A DNA stretch of 43,203 bases from an uncultured Coriobacteriia bacterium (GCA_903831865.1 CAIKZH010000172.1:1-43203); one strand, 5' to 3'. Positions 1 through 7,481 are shown, counted from the stretch's first letter. Translations and numbers: made by a program. The notes: generated by a model from the letters alone, not told the origin.

Positions 1-9
1 CCTAGTCAC

Positions 10-23
10 TATGAGATGGCCGG
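10..23 (+). repeat. left inverted repeat of the IS1111-type element
   Basis: TATGAGATGGCCGG is the exact reverse complement of 1411-1424. Confidence 0.85.
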
Positions 24-93
24 CCCGAATCCGCGTATACGTGGATCGTCCGCGGGAACGGGCCCGCGGCGCCGACAGACGGAGGGACCGGCC

Positions 94-1194
94 ATGGACC
101 AGCTTACGCACATCGGACTCGACGTGCACAAGGACACGATCGCGGTGGCGGTGTTGCGCCCGGACACCGTCGAGGTCGACGAGCGGGTGATCCCCAACAC
201 GCCTGCGGCGATCCGCAGGCTGCTCTCCCGCTACCCCGACCCCTCGCAGCTCTCCACCTGCTACGAGGCAGGTCCGACCGGCTACGACACCCACCGACTG
301 ATCACCTCGCTCGGGATCCCGTGTGATGTGATCGCGCCCTCACTGATCCCGAGAAGATCAGGCGTGCGCGTGAAGACCGACCGCATCGACGCACGCAACC
401 TCGCGCGGCTGCACCGGGCCGGCGAGCTCACCTGCGTGCGAGTACCCACAAATGCCGAAGAAGCGGTGCGTGACCTCATCCGCGTGCGTGAGGAGGTCAA
501 GGCCGACCGGCGGATCGCCCGTCAGCGGATACGAAGCTTCCTTCTGCGCTATGGATGTCGCTACCCCGGCGCATCCGATCGCTGGAGCACCAGATTCGAG
601 GTGTGGGCCCGGGCGCTGACCTTCCAAGAGCCATGCGCCACCGAGGCGTTTGGCCATCTGCTCGGAGCGTACTTCGTACGCGACTCCCAGCTCGTCGAGA
701 TCGGCAGGCGCATCGAGGAACTCGCGCTCGCCGAACCCTTCGCTGCTCCCGTCGCGCTCCTGCGCACGCTGCGCGGCATCGACACGCTGTACGCCATGAC
801 GATCGCGGCCGAGACGTGCGACTTCTGCCGCTTCCCGGATGCGGGCAGCTATATGGCCTTCACCGGGCTCACGCCCTCCGAGCACTCGAGCGGGGCATCA
901 AGGCACCAAGGCTCGATCACCAAGACCGGCAACCGGCACATCCGACGGGTGCTCGTGGAGGCTGCCTGGTCCTACCGGCACCTCCCGGCGGTGCGCGGTG
1001 CCCTGAAGAAGCGCCTCGAAGGACACAGCCCCGAGGTCGTCGCCTACTCGTGGGCGGCTCAGTGCCGGCTCTCCGGCACATTCCGAAGGGTCGCGGCAAA
1101 GAAGAACGCCCCCACAGCCGTCGTGGCGACGGCACGTGAGCTCTCGGGCTTCGTGTGGGGTCTCATGACCGAGAACATGGGCCCGAAGAGCTAG
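94..1194 (+). CDS. IS110/IS1111 family DEDD transposase (recombinase)
   Basis: The 366-residue protein has the two IS110-family domains. The N-terminal RuvC-like DEDD domain shows HIGLDVHKD (Asp), YEAGPTGY (Glu) and KTDRIDARNLA (Asp/Asp). The C-terminal transposase_20 domain shows the serine-recombinase-like stretch LRTLRGIDTLYAMTI and GSITKTGNRHIRRVL. I chose the ATG at 94 because GGAGGG lies 8 bp upstream and the protein then begins in the family pattern; an upstream in-frame start at 16 would overlap the terminal repeat. The enzyme would catalyse insertion without target duplication, in known members guided by an RNA from the element's non-coding end. The gene looks intact. Confidence 0.93.
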   Translation: MDQLTHIGLDVHKDTIAVAVLRPDTVEVDERVIPNTPAAIRRLLSRYPDPSQLSTCYEAGPTGYDTHRLITSLGIPCDVIAPSLIPRRSGVRVKTDRIDARNLARLHRAGELTCVRVPTNAEEAVRDLIRVREEVKADRRIARQRIRSFLLRYGCRYPGASDRWSTRFEVWARALTFQEPCATEAFGHLLGAYFVRDSQLVEIGRRIEELALAEPFAAPVALLRTLRGIDTLYAMTIAAETCDFCRFPDAGSYMAFTGLTPSEHSSGASRHQGSITKTGNRHIRRVLVEAAWSYRHLPAVRGALKKRLEGHSPEVVAYSWAAQCRLSGTFRRVAAKKNAPTAVVATARELSGFVWGLMTENMGPKS

Positions 1195-1410
1195 ATGTTC
1201 ATGCACGCGGGCGGGCGCCACACTCCGGAGAGATCCTCGACCACGTTATGCGACTCCAGCAAGCGCGCGCCTAGTGGGAGGCAGGCTCCGGTCCGACCGA
1301 GATGTGGGGTTGAAATCCCCGGATATCAGCATGGTCGAGCGCCGAATCCATGTGCCCGCCCGCTTGCAGCGACCCCGACCCCAAGACCTCCGTGAGGAGC
1401 ATCGGGTTGA
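1195..1410 (+). ncRNA. candidate bridge/seeker RNA region of the IS1111-type element
   Basis: This 216-bp stretch between the transposase stop and the right repeat has no credible gene. In IS1111 elements the guide RNA is known to come from this downstream end. GACCACGTT at 1239-1247 is the exact complement of AACGTGGTC at 1427-1435, the attC sequence just outside the right end. CCTAGT at 1270-1275 also equals CCTAGT at 1-6 in the left flank. RNA production and fold are inferred. Confidence 0.4.
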
Positions 1411-1424
1411 CCGGCCATCTCATA
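1411..1424 (+). repeat. right inverted repeat of the IS1111-type element
   Basis: CCGGCCATCTCATA is the exact reverse complement of 10-23 and lies directly outside the attC core at 1427. Confidence 0.85.
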
Positions 1425-1507
1425 TCAACGTGGTCCGCATCAGCGGCGGAACGCGCCGCTTCCTCTAGTCACCAGCTTACGCCGTCCGCTGGATGCGGTT
1501 GTTCGGC
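1423..1507 (-). repeat. attC site 1
   Basis: Integron recombination site for the cassette of 1518-2612. Read on the minus strand, the gene-proximal core is GCCGAAC and the distal core GTTGATA. The plus strand shows AACGTGGTCCGCATCAGC and GGATGCGGTTGTTCGGC with complementary inner arms. The distal core touches the IS1111-type element. Confidence 0.85.
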
Positions 1508-1517
1508 ACGGCGGCGC

Positions 1518-2612
1518 CTAGCCTGCGGGACGGCCGAGCGGGATCCTTCGCGGCCTGCTCATGGTGCTCGACATGATGACCAGCTGGTTCCTCTGGCGAT
1601 CGAAAGCCCAGGCGAAGCTGCCCGTGGACGGCTCACCATAGATCTCGTGGGCCCCGTCGCTGCCGACAACGTAGAGCGAGAACCTCGTCGTGGGGCCGTA
1701 CCGCGCTCTGGTTGCTGACCACACCACGTCTACCAGGAGCCGTCCATCGGGCAAGGACGCAATCTTGTAGCCAGGGCTCACCAGCCCTTGCGGCGTCGGG
1801 CTCCAATACGGCACGAGTCTGATCGTCCCTGGCGCGGCCACGTCCAGCTGCGAGCCTTGGGCGGTCTCCACCCACGCGAAGACCCGGCCGCTGCGGTCGC
1901 GAGCGTACGCCCCCGGTGCCAGCGGCACGACCTGTCCGCTGGCCGGTATCGCCCGCTTGGTGAACCGGCCGGTGTCGAGATCGAGAACATCGACCGCGCT
2001 CGGGGTCGCGTCCGGAGAGGCGTTGTCGACGAGGGCATGCCTGCCGTCGGTTGCCACGTCAAGGAAGGTGAGCTGCCCGTAGGTGCGAGGAGCGCCGCCG
2101 CCGGTGATCCCGGAGGCTGAAAACACGTCGGGCGGCCCCGTCTGACCGAGGAGCACGTGGCTCCCAGGCCTCCACGCGTCAACGATGAGATTGAAGATGG
2201 TGGGCTCCGTCACCTTGCCGGTCCGCGTGTCGTACACATCCGTGCCACCGGGCCCACCGGCGATGTCGGAGAAGGCCAAGAGTCTCTGGTCGGACGAGAG
2301 AGCGAGGGCAGTGGCCTCATCGCCGATCGTCGCGACTAATGCCGGCGTGCCGCTAGGAGCGCAGCGCCACAACTCGGACTCCGGGTCGTTTGGCGCGTAG
2401 GACGGCCGTCGCGCGAACCAGACGGTCCCGTCGTCCGCGACAACGAGCGGGCCGACGACCGATTGCGGCCGCACCCGATAGACAGCCGCAGACTGTGCCC
2501 CCCGAGAGCTAGGAGCTGTACAAGAAACGAGTGCAATCGCAACGAGGGCGGCGATTCCTGCCGCTATGGGCAGCGCAGCCCAAGTCCCTATGCGAGTCTT
2601 GCTCAGACCCAC
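1518..2612 (-). CDS. cassette gene: predicted beta-propeller-like lipoprotein
   Basis: A 364-residue protein starting at GTG with AGGAGG 5 bp upstream. A hydrophobic signal segment (about residues 12-30) ends in the lipobox LVSC, with Cys near residue 31. The rest contains repeated beta-rich stretches of the type DGTVWFARR, DVYDTRTGKV, DVLDLDTGRF and LPDGRLLVDV. These resemble WD40/TolB-like blades (inferred fold). It is probably exported and lipid-anchored. The stop lies 11 bp before attC site 1, so this is the most distal complete cassette. I do not recognise a specific family. Confidence 0.75.
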   Translation of the reverse strand: MGLSKTRIGTWAALPIAAGIAALVAIALVSCTAPSSRGAQSAAVYRVRPQSVVGPLVVADDGTVWFARRPSYAPNDPESELWRCAPSGTPALVATIGDEATALALSSDQRLLAFSDIAGGPGGTDVYDTRTGKVTEPTIFNLIVDAWRPGSHVLLGQTGPPDVFSASGITGGGAPRTYGQLTFLDVATDGRHALVDNASPDATPSAVDVLDLDTGRFTKRAIPASGQVVPLAPGAYARDRSGRVFAWVETAQGSQLDVAAPGTIRLVPYWSPTPQGLVSPGYKIASLPDGRLLVDVVWSATRARYGPTTRFSLYVVGSDGAHEIYGEPSTGSFAWAFDRQRNQLVIMSSTMSRPRRIPLGRPAG

Positions 2613-2677
2613 GGCCCCTCCTCAGCGCTCTCGCGCGAGCCGAACCGTTGTGCTTGCGATCCTAGCTCAACCGCTCT

Positions 2678-2763
2678 GCCGAACGTGGTGCGCATAACCT
2701 GCGCGACGTGCGGTCTCGATTGTGCGCCAGTGTGAACGCGTCAGGTTGATGCGCTGGTTAGGA
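2678..2763 (-). repeat. attC site 2
   Basis: Recombination site of the higBA cassette, 'long-arm' subfamily. The plus strand shows GAACGTGGTGCGCATAACCT on the left and TCAGGTTGATGCGCTGGTTA on the right; the arms AACCTG.CGCG and CGCG.CAGGTT can pair. Outer cores are GCCGAAC and GTTAGGA. Confidence 0.88.
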
Positions 2764-2777
2764 CAGGGCCCCGTTAC

Positions 2778-3089
2778 CTACGCCGCAGTGCCCGACCATG
2801 GGCGGATCCTGGCAAGCTCACCGGCGAGCCGCCTTTGGGCGACCTCAGTGTCGTGGGCGACCTGCGCGCGCAGCCAGTAGCCGTCCGACAGACCGAAGTA
2901 GCGGCAGAGCCTCAGGTCGGTGTCCGCCGTGATGGAGCGCTTGCCGGCCACGATCTCGCCGATGCGCTGGGCGGGCACGCCGATCTCCTTGGCAAGCCGG
3001 TACTGCGAGATGCCCATGGGGAGCAGGAACTCCTCACGCAGGAGCTCGCCGGGGGTGACGGGTGCGAGTGCGGTGGCCATGGTCTTCAC
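2778..3089 (-). CDS. higA: HigA/VapI-family antitoxin (XRE helix-turn-helix)
   Basis: A 103-residue DNA-binding antitoxin. The TPGELLREEFLLPMGISQYRL stretch starts the typical HigA fold, and SQYRLAKEIGVPAQRIGEIV with GKRSITADTDLRLCRYFGLS is the helix-turn-helix. It starts 3 bp after the higB stop, so the pair is translated together in the usual toxin-first HigBA order. It should neutralise HigB and repress its own promoter (family knowledge). It shares a cassette with higB, closed by attC site 2. Toxin-antitoxin pairs are thought to stabilise integron arrays. Confidence 0.93.
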   Translation of the reverse strand: MKTMATALAPVTPGELLREEFLLPMGISQYRLAKEIGVPAQRIGEIVAGKRSITADTDLRLCRYFGLSDGYWLRAQVAHDTEVAQRRLAGELARIRPWSGTAA

Positions 3090-3092
3090 CTT

Positions 3093-3371
3093 CTAGTGGT
3101 AGTCGACGATCTCTACGTCTTCGGGACCTGCCGAGGTCCAACGGAAGCAGATGCGGTACTGGTCGTTGATCCGGATGCTGTGCTGGCCGGCACGATCCCC
3201 TTTGAGCGCCTCGAGCCGGTTGCCGGGAGGGATCCGGAGATCATCGAGCCTGCCCGCGATCTCCAGCTGACGGAACTTGCGCCGCGCCACCTTCTCGATG
3301 GCGACGAAACGCTTGACGCGCGTGCCGCCAGCGAGGATCTCCGTATCGGTGTCGCGGAACGAGATGATCAT
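3093..3371 (-). CDS. higB: HigB-family toxin (RelE superfamily mRNA interferase)
   Basis: The 92-residue protein matches the usual HigB length. It opens MIISFRDTDTEILAGG, continues RVKRFVAIEKVARRKF and RLDDLRIPPGNRLEALKGDR, and ends HSIRINDQYRICFRW, all HigB hallmarks, including the C-terminal Arg/Tyr residues used for ribosome-dependent mRNA cleavage. I chose the ATG at 3371; the longer reading frame only adds 12 residues without family support. The antitoxin follows 3 bp downstream. Confidence 0.93.
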   Translation of the reverse strand: MIISFRDTDTEILAGGTRVKRFVAIEKVARRKFRQLEIAGRLDDLRIPPGNRLEALKGDRAGQHSIRINDQYRICFRWTSAGPEDVEIVDYH

Positions 3372-3452
3372 GTCGCAGATAGTAACGCCACGCGTTAGTA
3401 ACGTCAAGCATGACTACCTGTTGACGGTGCCGCGTCCACGATTCTGGCCTCG

Positions 3453-3538
3453 TCCTAACGTGTTCCGCATAACCCGCGCGACGTGCGCCTCCATTGTGCG
3501 CCAACTGTGAACGCGTCGAGTTGATGCGGTTGTTGTGC
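3453..3538 (-). repeat. attC site 3
   Basis: Recombination site of the cassette carrying 3559-4140, long-arm subfamily. The plus strand shows CTAACGTGTTCCGCATAACC and GTTGATGCGGTTGTTGTGC. The central part is nearly identical to attC sites 2 and 4. Confidence 0.88.
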
Positions 3539-3558
3539 AGACGGCAGAGCCGCAAGCG

Positions 3559-4140
3559 TCACCGAACGAGGAACACCGCAACGTCGCGCGGTTCGAGGCT
3601 CCACCTGAAGGTGAACTCTGCGCCGGCAGCCGGAACCTGCCACCTGCCGATCACGCTGATGTAGCCGTTCGGAGCGATTGCGTCCGGACGAAGTCCCGAG
3701 CTGGCTCGAGGCAGGTTGTCGTCAACATCTACGAAGGCAGCATCAAAGAAGATGTCGCGCATGCGGTGCCCCTTGGAATCGCTAACGGAGGGCGCGGTGT
3801 AGCCGTCGAGAGTGATGGTGTCCGCAGTGGAGTTGCGTGCGATAGCCACCAAGGTCAGAAACCGCGTCCCGGCAGCTGGCTTGGCGACAATTGCGGACGT
3901 GTAGCTGTTCCCGGCCCTGCCGCGGTCACCGCCGATTGCAGACACAACACTCGGAGCGGCCAGGTGCGGGTGCGCCGTGGTCTCAAGTGATACCGCGAGC
4001 CCGCCGAAATCGACGCGCTGGATGCGAGAACCTGCAGCCGGCCGCTGAGCCAGAGGCTTACTCTGACACCCCGGCACCATTGCCAGGACGAGCCCCGAAG
4101 CGATTGCCAGCGCGAGGATGCGGTGCGACACGGCGATCAC
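3559..4140 (-). CDS. cassette gene: DUF4352-like Ig-fold lipoprotein
   Basis: A 193-residue protein if started at the GTG at 4140, which follows GGGAGG; a second GTG at 4131 has looser spacing. The open frame continues upstream to 4497, but that part reads through attC site 4 and is not coding. A signal segment ends in a lipobox-like VPGC near residue 21. The mature part has TRFLTLVAIARNSTADTITL, a pattern of DUF4352/telokin-like beta-sandwich proteins, and ends FRWSLEPRDVAVFLVR. It is probably a surface lipoprotein of unknown role. Confidence 0.72.
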   Translation of the reverse strand: MIAVSHRILALAIASGLVLAMVPGCQSKPLAQRPAAGSRIQRVDFGGLAVSLETTAHPHLAAPSVVSAIGGDRGRAGNSYTSAIVAKPAAGTRFLTLVAIARNSTADTITLDGYTAPSVSDSKGHRMRDIFFDAAFVDVDDNLPRASSGLRPDAIAPNGYISVIGRWQVPAAGAEFTFRWSLEPRDVAVFLVR

Positions 4141-4154
4141 GTACCTCCCGTTCT

Positions 4155-4240
4155 GCACAACGTGGTCCGCATAACCTGCGCGACGTGCGGTTTCCATTGT
4201 GCGCCAGCGTGAACGCGTCAGGTTGATGCGGTTGTTGGGC
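4155..4240 (-). repeat. attC site 4
   Basis: Recombination site of the cassette carrying 4254-4682, long-arm subfamily. The outer cores on the plus strand are GCACAAC and GTTGGGC. Inner arms ATAACCTGCGCG and CGCGTCAGGTTGAT can pair. Confidence 0.9.
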
Positions 4241-4253
4241 GGGAGCACGCGCC

Positions 4254-4682
4254 CTAGGAAGCAGCCTGCGACTCCCCGCCCCCAAGCATCAGCGAGCGAG
4301 CATCGCGCCGCAGCAGATAGTAGACGCACCAGGCAGGAAGCACACACGGGATGATGACGAGGATCGCCGCGACGACGAAGACCTTGCCGATGCCCCCAGC
4401 AGGAGCGCCAAGCGTCGGTAGCGAAAGGAAGAAGAAGCTCGCAAGGACGTAGATGATGGCGGCGCTTTGGACCGTTAGTGCGACGTACCAAGACCAACGC
4501 AGGCTTCGCAGCAGCCCTACTCCCGCGACAACGTCAAGCACAACAAAGCCTACGCCGATCGCCGTTACCAGCGCGCTGGCCGGCGACTTCAGCAGAAGCG
4601 AGGACGCCAGTCTGACTAGACCGAGCAGCCCCACAAACACGAGGTATGCGCCGATGACGGTGATCCATGTCTTGACTGGCAT
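4254..4682 (-). CDS. cassette gene: four-helix membrane protein
   Basis: A 142-residue protein with four likely membrane helices: TWITVIGAYLVFVGLLGLV, ALVTAIGVGFVVLDVVAGVG, WYVALTVQSAAIIYVLASFF and VFVVAAILVIIPCVLPAWCV, then a short charged tail. GGGAG lies 8 bp before the ATG. It begins 22 bp from attC site 5 and stops 13 bp before attC site 4, so it fills its cassette. No family is recognised. Confidence 0.75.
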   Translation of the reverse strand: MPVKTWITVIGAYLVFVGLLGLVRLASSLLLKSPASALVTAIGVGFVVLDVVAGVGLLRSLRWSWYVALTVQSAAIIYVLASFFFLSLPTLGAPAGGIGKVFVVAAILVIIPCVLPAWCVYYLLRRDARSLMLGGGESQAAS

Positions 4683-4704
4683 TCGGTACTCCCGTTCACT
4701 CTCC

Positions 4705-4790
4705 GCCCAACGTGGTCCGCATCAGCGGCTGCCCGTGCGCCTGACTAGAGCGTAGCGCTTCCGCAGTCCGTCTGGATGCGGTTGTTCGCC
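4705..4790 (-). repeat. attC site 5
   Basis: Recombination site of the cassette carrying 4800-5495, second subfamily (central CAGCGGCTGCCCGTGCGCC / GCGTAGCGCTTCCGCAG). The left core GCCCAAC fits RYYYAAC exactly; the right core is GTTCGCC. Confidence 0.9.
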
Positions 4791-4799
4791 AGACGCGCC

Positions 4800-5495
4800 T
4801 CAGTCCGAGAAGTCCATGAACGTGTAGCCCTCAAACCAATGCGGTGCCACCCTCCTGATCTTGACGGGGTCACCCTGGATGAAGGCGTCCCAGGGGCCAC
4901 CACCTGGTGGCGTGCCGGTGGCGGAGTCTATGTAGTAGTCCCCGAGCTCGTCGCCAACGTTGGTGAACCGAGGGAAGTACACGGCCCGCAACCGGGGAGC
5001 CTGGATGTAGACCACGGACCCCGTGTCCGAGAGCCAGCCTTCAGAAGCTGGCAGCCCGATGCGCAGGGCGCGCACGCCAGACGAGTCGCGATACCTCTCG
5101 ATGACGGCCACCGCGACCCGCTGCCTTGCGGCCAGCTTCAAAGTGAAGTCCAGGTGAACGCACAAAGCGCCTAGCCCGGAGAAGAGCAACCCGGCCAGCG
5201 CCCAAGCGACGAGCGCTGACGCAGCCGGGATCAGCGCCCGCGAGCCGAGACGAGTGGCGAAGAGGGCGCCGGCGACGAGCAGGGCAACCGACAAGACCAG
5301 AAGAGCAAACTGGCTGAACACGTACAGGAAGCCCGTGAGCGAGGTGAATAGCGAGAACGTCCGAAGCACGAAGGCGACTAGGAAGATCAGCAAGAGGACC
5401 CCGCTGGCGGATACCCACAATCGCGCCGACAGCCATGGGACCCGTTGCGCTGTCGGCGCCTCCGAACTCTGTTCAGCGGCGGGACTCTCACTCAC
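4800..5495 (-). CDS. cassette gene: membrane protein with soluble C-terminal domain
   Basis: A 231-residue protein starting at GTG with GAGGTAG upstream. After a polar 25-residue tail come three hydrophobic segments (about 27-47, 55-80 and 88-112). A soluble beta-rich domain of about 115 residues follows, with RQRVAVAVIERYRD, SVVYIQAPRLRAVYFPRF and PHWFEGYTFMDFSD. No family is recognised. The stop is 10 bp from attC site 5. Confidence 0.7.
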   Translation of the reverse strand: MSESPAAEQSSEAPTAQRVPWLSARLWVSASGVLLLIFLVAFVLRTFSLFTSLTGFLYVFSQFALLVLSVALLVAGALFATRLGSRALIPAASALVAWALAGLLFSGLGALCVHLDFTLKLAARQRVAVAVIERYRDSSGVRALRIGLPASEGWLSDTGSVVYIQAPRLRAVYFPRFTNVGDELGDYYIDSATGTPPGGGPWDAFIQGDPVKIRRVAPHWFEGYTFMDFSD

Positions 5496-5512
5496 TAGCT
5501 ACCTCGGGTTCT

Positions 5513-5574
5513 GGCGAACGTGGTCCGCATCAGCGGCAAGCGTAGCGCAGTCCGTCTGAATGCGGTTGTTGGAC
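5513..5574 (-). repeat. attC site 6 (short form)
   Basis: At 62 bp this is the shortest site. It belongs to the second subfamily but lacks about 24 bp of the central stem: AACGTGGTCCGCATCAGCGG is followed almost at once by GCGCAGTCCGTCTGAATGCG. Outer cores are GGCGAAC and GTTGGAC. Confidence 0.88.
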
Positions 5575-5596
5575 AGCGCAGGAACCGCGCAGGCAG

Positions 5597-6121
5597 TTAC
5601 GGACTGCGCAGCTTGAAGACAAAGCGACGTCCCCCTCCCAGCGTCCAGACGACCGTAATCGGTCCTTTCTCCGACTTGGGTCGCTTGAAGCCGGCCAGGT
5701 AGAGGACCTTGCCGCCGGGCCCCACCGCATCCGCGTCGCGGTACCAATGCACCACCAGCCGGGCCAACACCGGCCTGCCAGAAGCCGTGAGGACCACCCT
5801 GTACGAGTCCCAGCGCTGCAGCTTCGCCCCGCCAGTGTCGATCACCACAGCCGGTATCTCAGAGACTGCGACCGAGGCATCGGTTGAGTTGGAGGCGGTA
5901 CCGTAGACGTACGCGAGCCGCTGCCCGTCGTCACGCTGAACAGGACGCAGACCGTACTCCCACATCGACATGGCGGCACCCGTCGTGGTCGTCTCGACGG
6001 TGACAGAGACGCCCCGGATGGACTTGATTGCACGCGACGGGAGCGTGGCGGCATGTGAGCATCCCGCGGCAAGGCAGACGGCGAACAAAGCGAACAGTAC
6101 GGCGAGCTTGGTTGGCCTCAT
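5597..6121 (-). CDS. cassette gene: small Ig-like lipoprotein
   Basis: A 174-residue protein from the ATG at 6121, preceded by AGGAGG at good spacing. An upstream in-frame ATG at 6178 lies inside attC site 7 and was rejected. The signal peptide ends in lipobox LAAGC (Cys near residue 21). The body has SVTVETTTTGAAMSMWEYG and LAYVYGTASNSTDASVAVSE, resembling the DUF4352-like pattern of the 3559-4140 product. The two may be distant relatives. Function unknown. Confidence 0.72.
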   Translation of the reverse strand: MRPTKLAVLFALFAVCLAAGCSHAATLPSRAIKSIRGVSVTVETTTTGAAMSMWEYGLRPVQRDDGQRLAYVYGTASNSTDASVAVSEIPAVVIDTGGAKLQRWDSYRVVLTASGRPVLARLVVHWYRDADAVGPGGKVLYLAGFKRPKSEKGPITVVWTLGGGRRFVFKLRSP

Positions 6122-6160
6122 CGAACCCAGCCTCCTCCGGACACCCTCCGTCTTGCGTCT

Positions 6161-6246
6161 GTCCAACGTGATCCGCATCAGCGGCTGCCCGTGCCCTTGA
6201 TCAGAGCGTAACGCTTCCGCAGCCCGTCTGGATGCGGTTGTTAGGC
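6161..6246 (-). repeat. attC site 7
   Basis: Recombination site of the cassette carrying 6260-6868, second subfamily. Both outer cores match consensus exactly: GTCCAAC (RYYYAAC) and GTTAGGC (GTTRRRY). It is the best-conserved site in the array. Confidence 0.92.
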
Positions 6247-6259
6247 GCGTCCGGCGAAG

Positions 6260-6868
6260 CTACTGGCGGGGGAAGCTGTTCGCAATCCGCACCGCGTCTT
6301 CGAGCGAACCCGTGTACCACAGATTGTGCATGATCCCGCCCTCCTTCCAGAGGACGGTCGCCTGCCCCTGCTGATCGCGCGGATTGATGGTCGCAGGCAG
6401 GCCGTGCACGGTCTGGGTTGCGACCATCCCCAAAGGCTGCCATCGCTCGTTGTTGAGCGGCCGCCACGCATCGAACTGCAGTCTGCCGCCCGAGTACACC
6501 GCCCAGAAGAGACCGCGCGAGTCTCGCGGACCCGGCGTTCCTGCCAGAAGGTACTCAAGCGATGTGCCTCCCGTGTCCCTTGGCAGACCGGGAGTGAAGC
6601 CGACGACTCGCGCAACTTCCTCCACGCTGGCGTACCTGTGACTACCCAGGACATGCAGCTGGACTGCGGAGAACCCTCGACTCGAGGAACCCGACACCCT
6701 GATCGGATCTCCAGCTGTGAGCGTTGGCGGCATCGCCGCGGAGGCGCTCGCCGAGCCGGAGCCAGAGGCCGGGCTTGACGTGCTAGCCCCTCCAGACTGC
6801 GGCCCTGCCGAGCAGCCGAAGACGGCGAGAGTAACGACGAGCCCGAGTACGACGCTGATGGTCTTCAT
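6260..6868 (-). CDS. cassette gene: lipoprotein with DUF4367-like C-terminal half
   Basis: A 202-residue protein with GGAGGG 5 bp before the ATG. A signal peptide ends in lipobox VFGC (Cys near residue 19), followed by a Ser/Gly/Ala-rich linker to about residue 45. The C-terminal half, with QGQATVLWKEGGIMHNLWY and GSLEDAVRIANSF, resembles DUF4367 domains of extracytoplasmic anti-sigma-like proteins (weak family match). Probably surface-anchored; role unknown. Confidence 0.72.
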   Translation of the reverse strand: MKTISVVLGLVVTLAVFGCSAGPQSGGASTSSPASGSGSASASAAMPPTLTAGDPIRVSGSSSRGFSAVQLHVLGSHRYASVEEVARVVGFTPGLPRDTGGTSLEYLLAGTPGPRDSRGLFWAVYSGGRLQFDAWRPLNNERWQPLGMVATQTVHGLPATINPRDQQGQATVLWKEGGIMHNLWYTGSLEDAVRIANSFPRQ

Positions 6869-6905
6869 GGCACCCTCCGTACCGCCGTGAACGTCTCTGG
6901 ACTGC

Positions 6906-6991
6906 GCCTAACGTGTTGCGCATCAGCGGCTGGCCGTGCGCCTGACGAGAGCGTAGCGCTTCCGCAGTCCGTCTGGATGCGCTTGTTCGAC
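6906..6991 (-). repeat. attC site 8
   Basis: Recombination site of the cassette carrying 7008-7343, second subfamily. The left core GCCTAAC fits consensus; the right core is GTTCGAC. Central part is nearly identical to sites 5 and 7. Confidence 0.9.
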
Positions 6992-7007
6992 GCGCCCGCA
7001 GCCGCTA

Positions 7008-7343
7008 CTACAGCGGCAGGTGCAGGACTTGGGTGACAAACAGCAGCAGGAGCAGACCGAACAAGAACATGGCTCCGATGGCAATCGCCAGTGCCCGCAC
7101 CGAGACCGGCGGAGGCGGCGGGGTCTTGCCGGACTCCTGCTCAACTAAGGCGTCGACCATGATCGACGACGCGGCGCCAATCATTGGACCGTCGAGCCCC
7201 GCCATCGAGCTGCCCGACGTCGGCTCCCTGCCGAACTCGCTAGCCGAGTGCTCCCGACGCTTCCTGCTCACGTGCTCCCCTATCTGCGGCCGCTGGATTT
7301 GGGCTGCGTCGAACAAGTAGTATGCGCTCCGTGTAAGGCGCAC
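7008..7343 (-). CDS. cassette gene: small single-helix membrane protein
   Basis: Up to 111 residues from a GTG at 7343; an ATG at 7205 would give 66 residues. Neither start has a clear ribosome binding site. One membrane helix near the C-terminus (ALAIAIGAMFLFGLLLLLFV) follows a PPPPP linker. The stop lies 16 bp before attC site 8, as expected for a cassette gene. No family recognised; the true start is uncertain. Confidence 0.5.
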   Translation of the reverse strand: MRLTRSAYYLFDAAQIQRPQIGEHVSRKRREHSASEFGREPTSGSSMAGLDGPMIGAASSIMVDALVEQESGKTPPPPPVSVRALAIAIGAMFLFGLLLLLFVTQVLHLPL

Positions 7344-7379
7344 GTTGACGGTCTCGATAAGACAATAGACCCATCTCGC

Positions 7380-7465
7380 TGCTTCCGCCTAGGACCGGAG
7401 GCAGGCGGCGATTCCCGCACGAACTCGCGCGCAGTCGCCAGCTTATGCGGTCCGCGTAACACCCT
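7380..7465 (-). repeat. degenerate attC remnant after brnA
   Basis: Positions 7433-7455 match 1467-1489 of attC site 1 at 20 of 23 bases (AGTCGCCAGCTTATGCGG...). TCCGCGTAAC follows. The outer GTTRRRY core is missing, so this site has probably decayed. It lies where the attC of the brnTA cassette should be. Confidence 0.45.
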
Positions 7466-7481
7466 CCTCTGGACTCCCGGG

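Larger units (their letters stand above)
1..1426 (+). mobile_element. IS1111-type insertion sequence (IS110 family) at the end of the integron array
   Basis: A DEDD transposase gene lies between perfect 14-bp inverted repeats, TATGAGATGGCCGG at 10-23 and CCGGCCATCTCATA at 1411-1424. The left non-coding end is short (about 80 bp) and the right one long (about 230 bp). Subterminal repeats and a long downstream end are known features of the IS1111 branch. The right repeat ends 2 bp before the AAC of the outermost attC site, so the element sits against an attC core, as known attC-targeting IS1111 elements do. The exact ends are uncertain by a few bases, and the left flank is cut by the window edge. 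Confidence 0.8.

Noticed and set aside
4141-4497. N-terminal extension of the 3559-4140 gene
   Set aside because: This open frame runs through attC site 4 and into the neighbouring cassette gene on the same strand; a good signal peptide begins at 4140.
1423-6991. Regularly spaced repeats as a CRISPR array
   Set aside because: The repeats are 62-86 bp, separated by whole genes and have attC cores; there are no short spacers and no cas genes.
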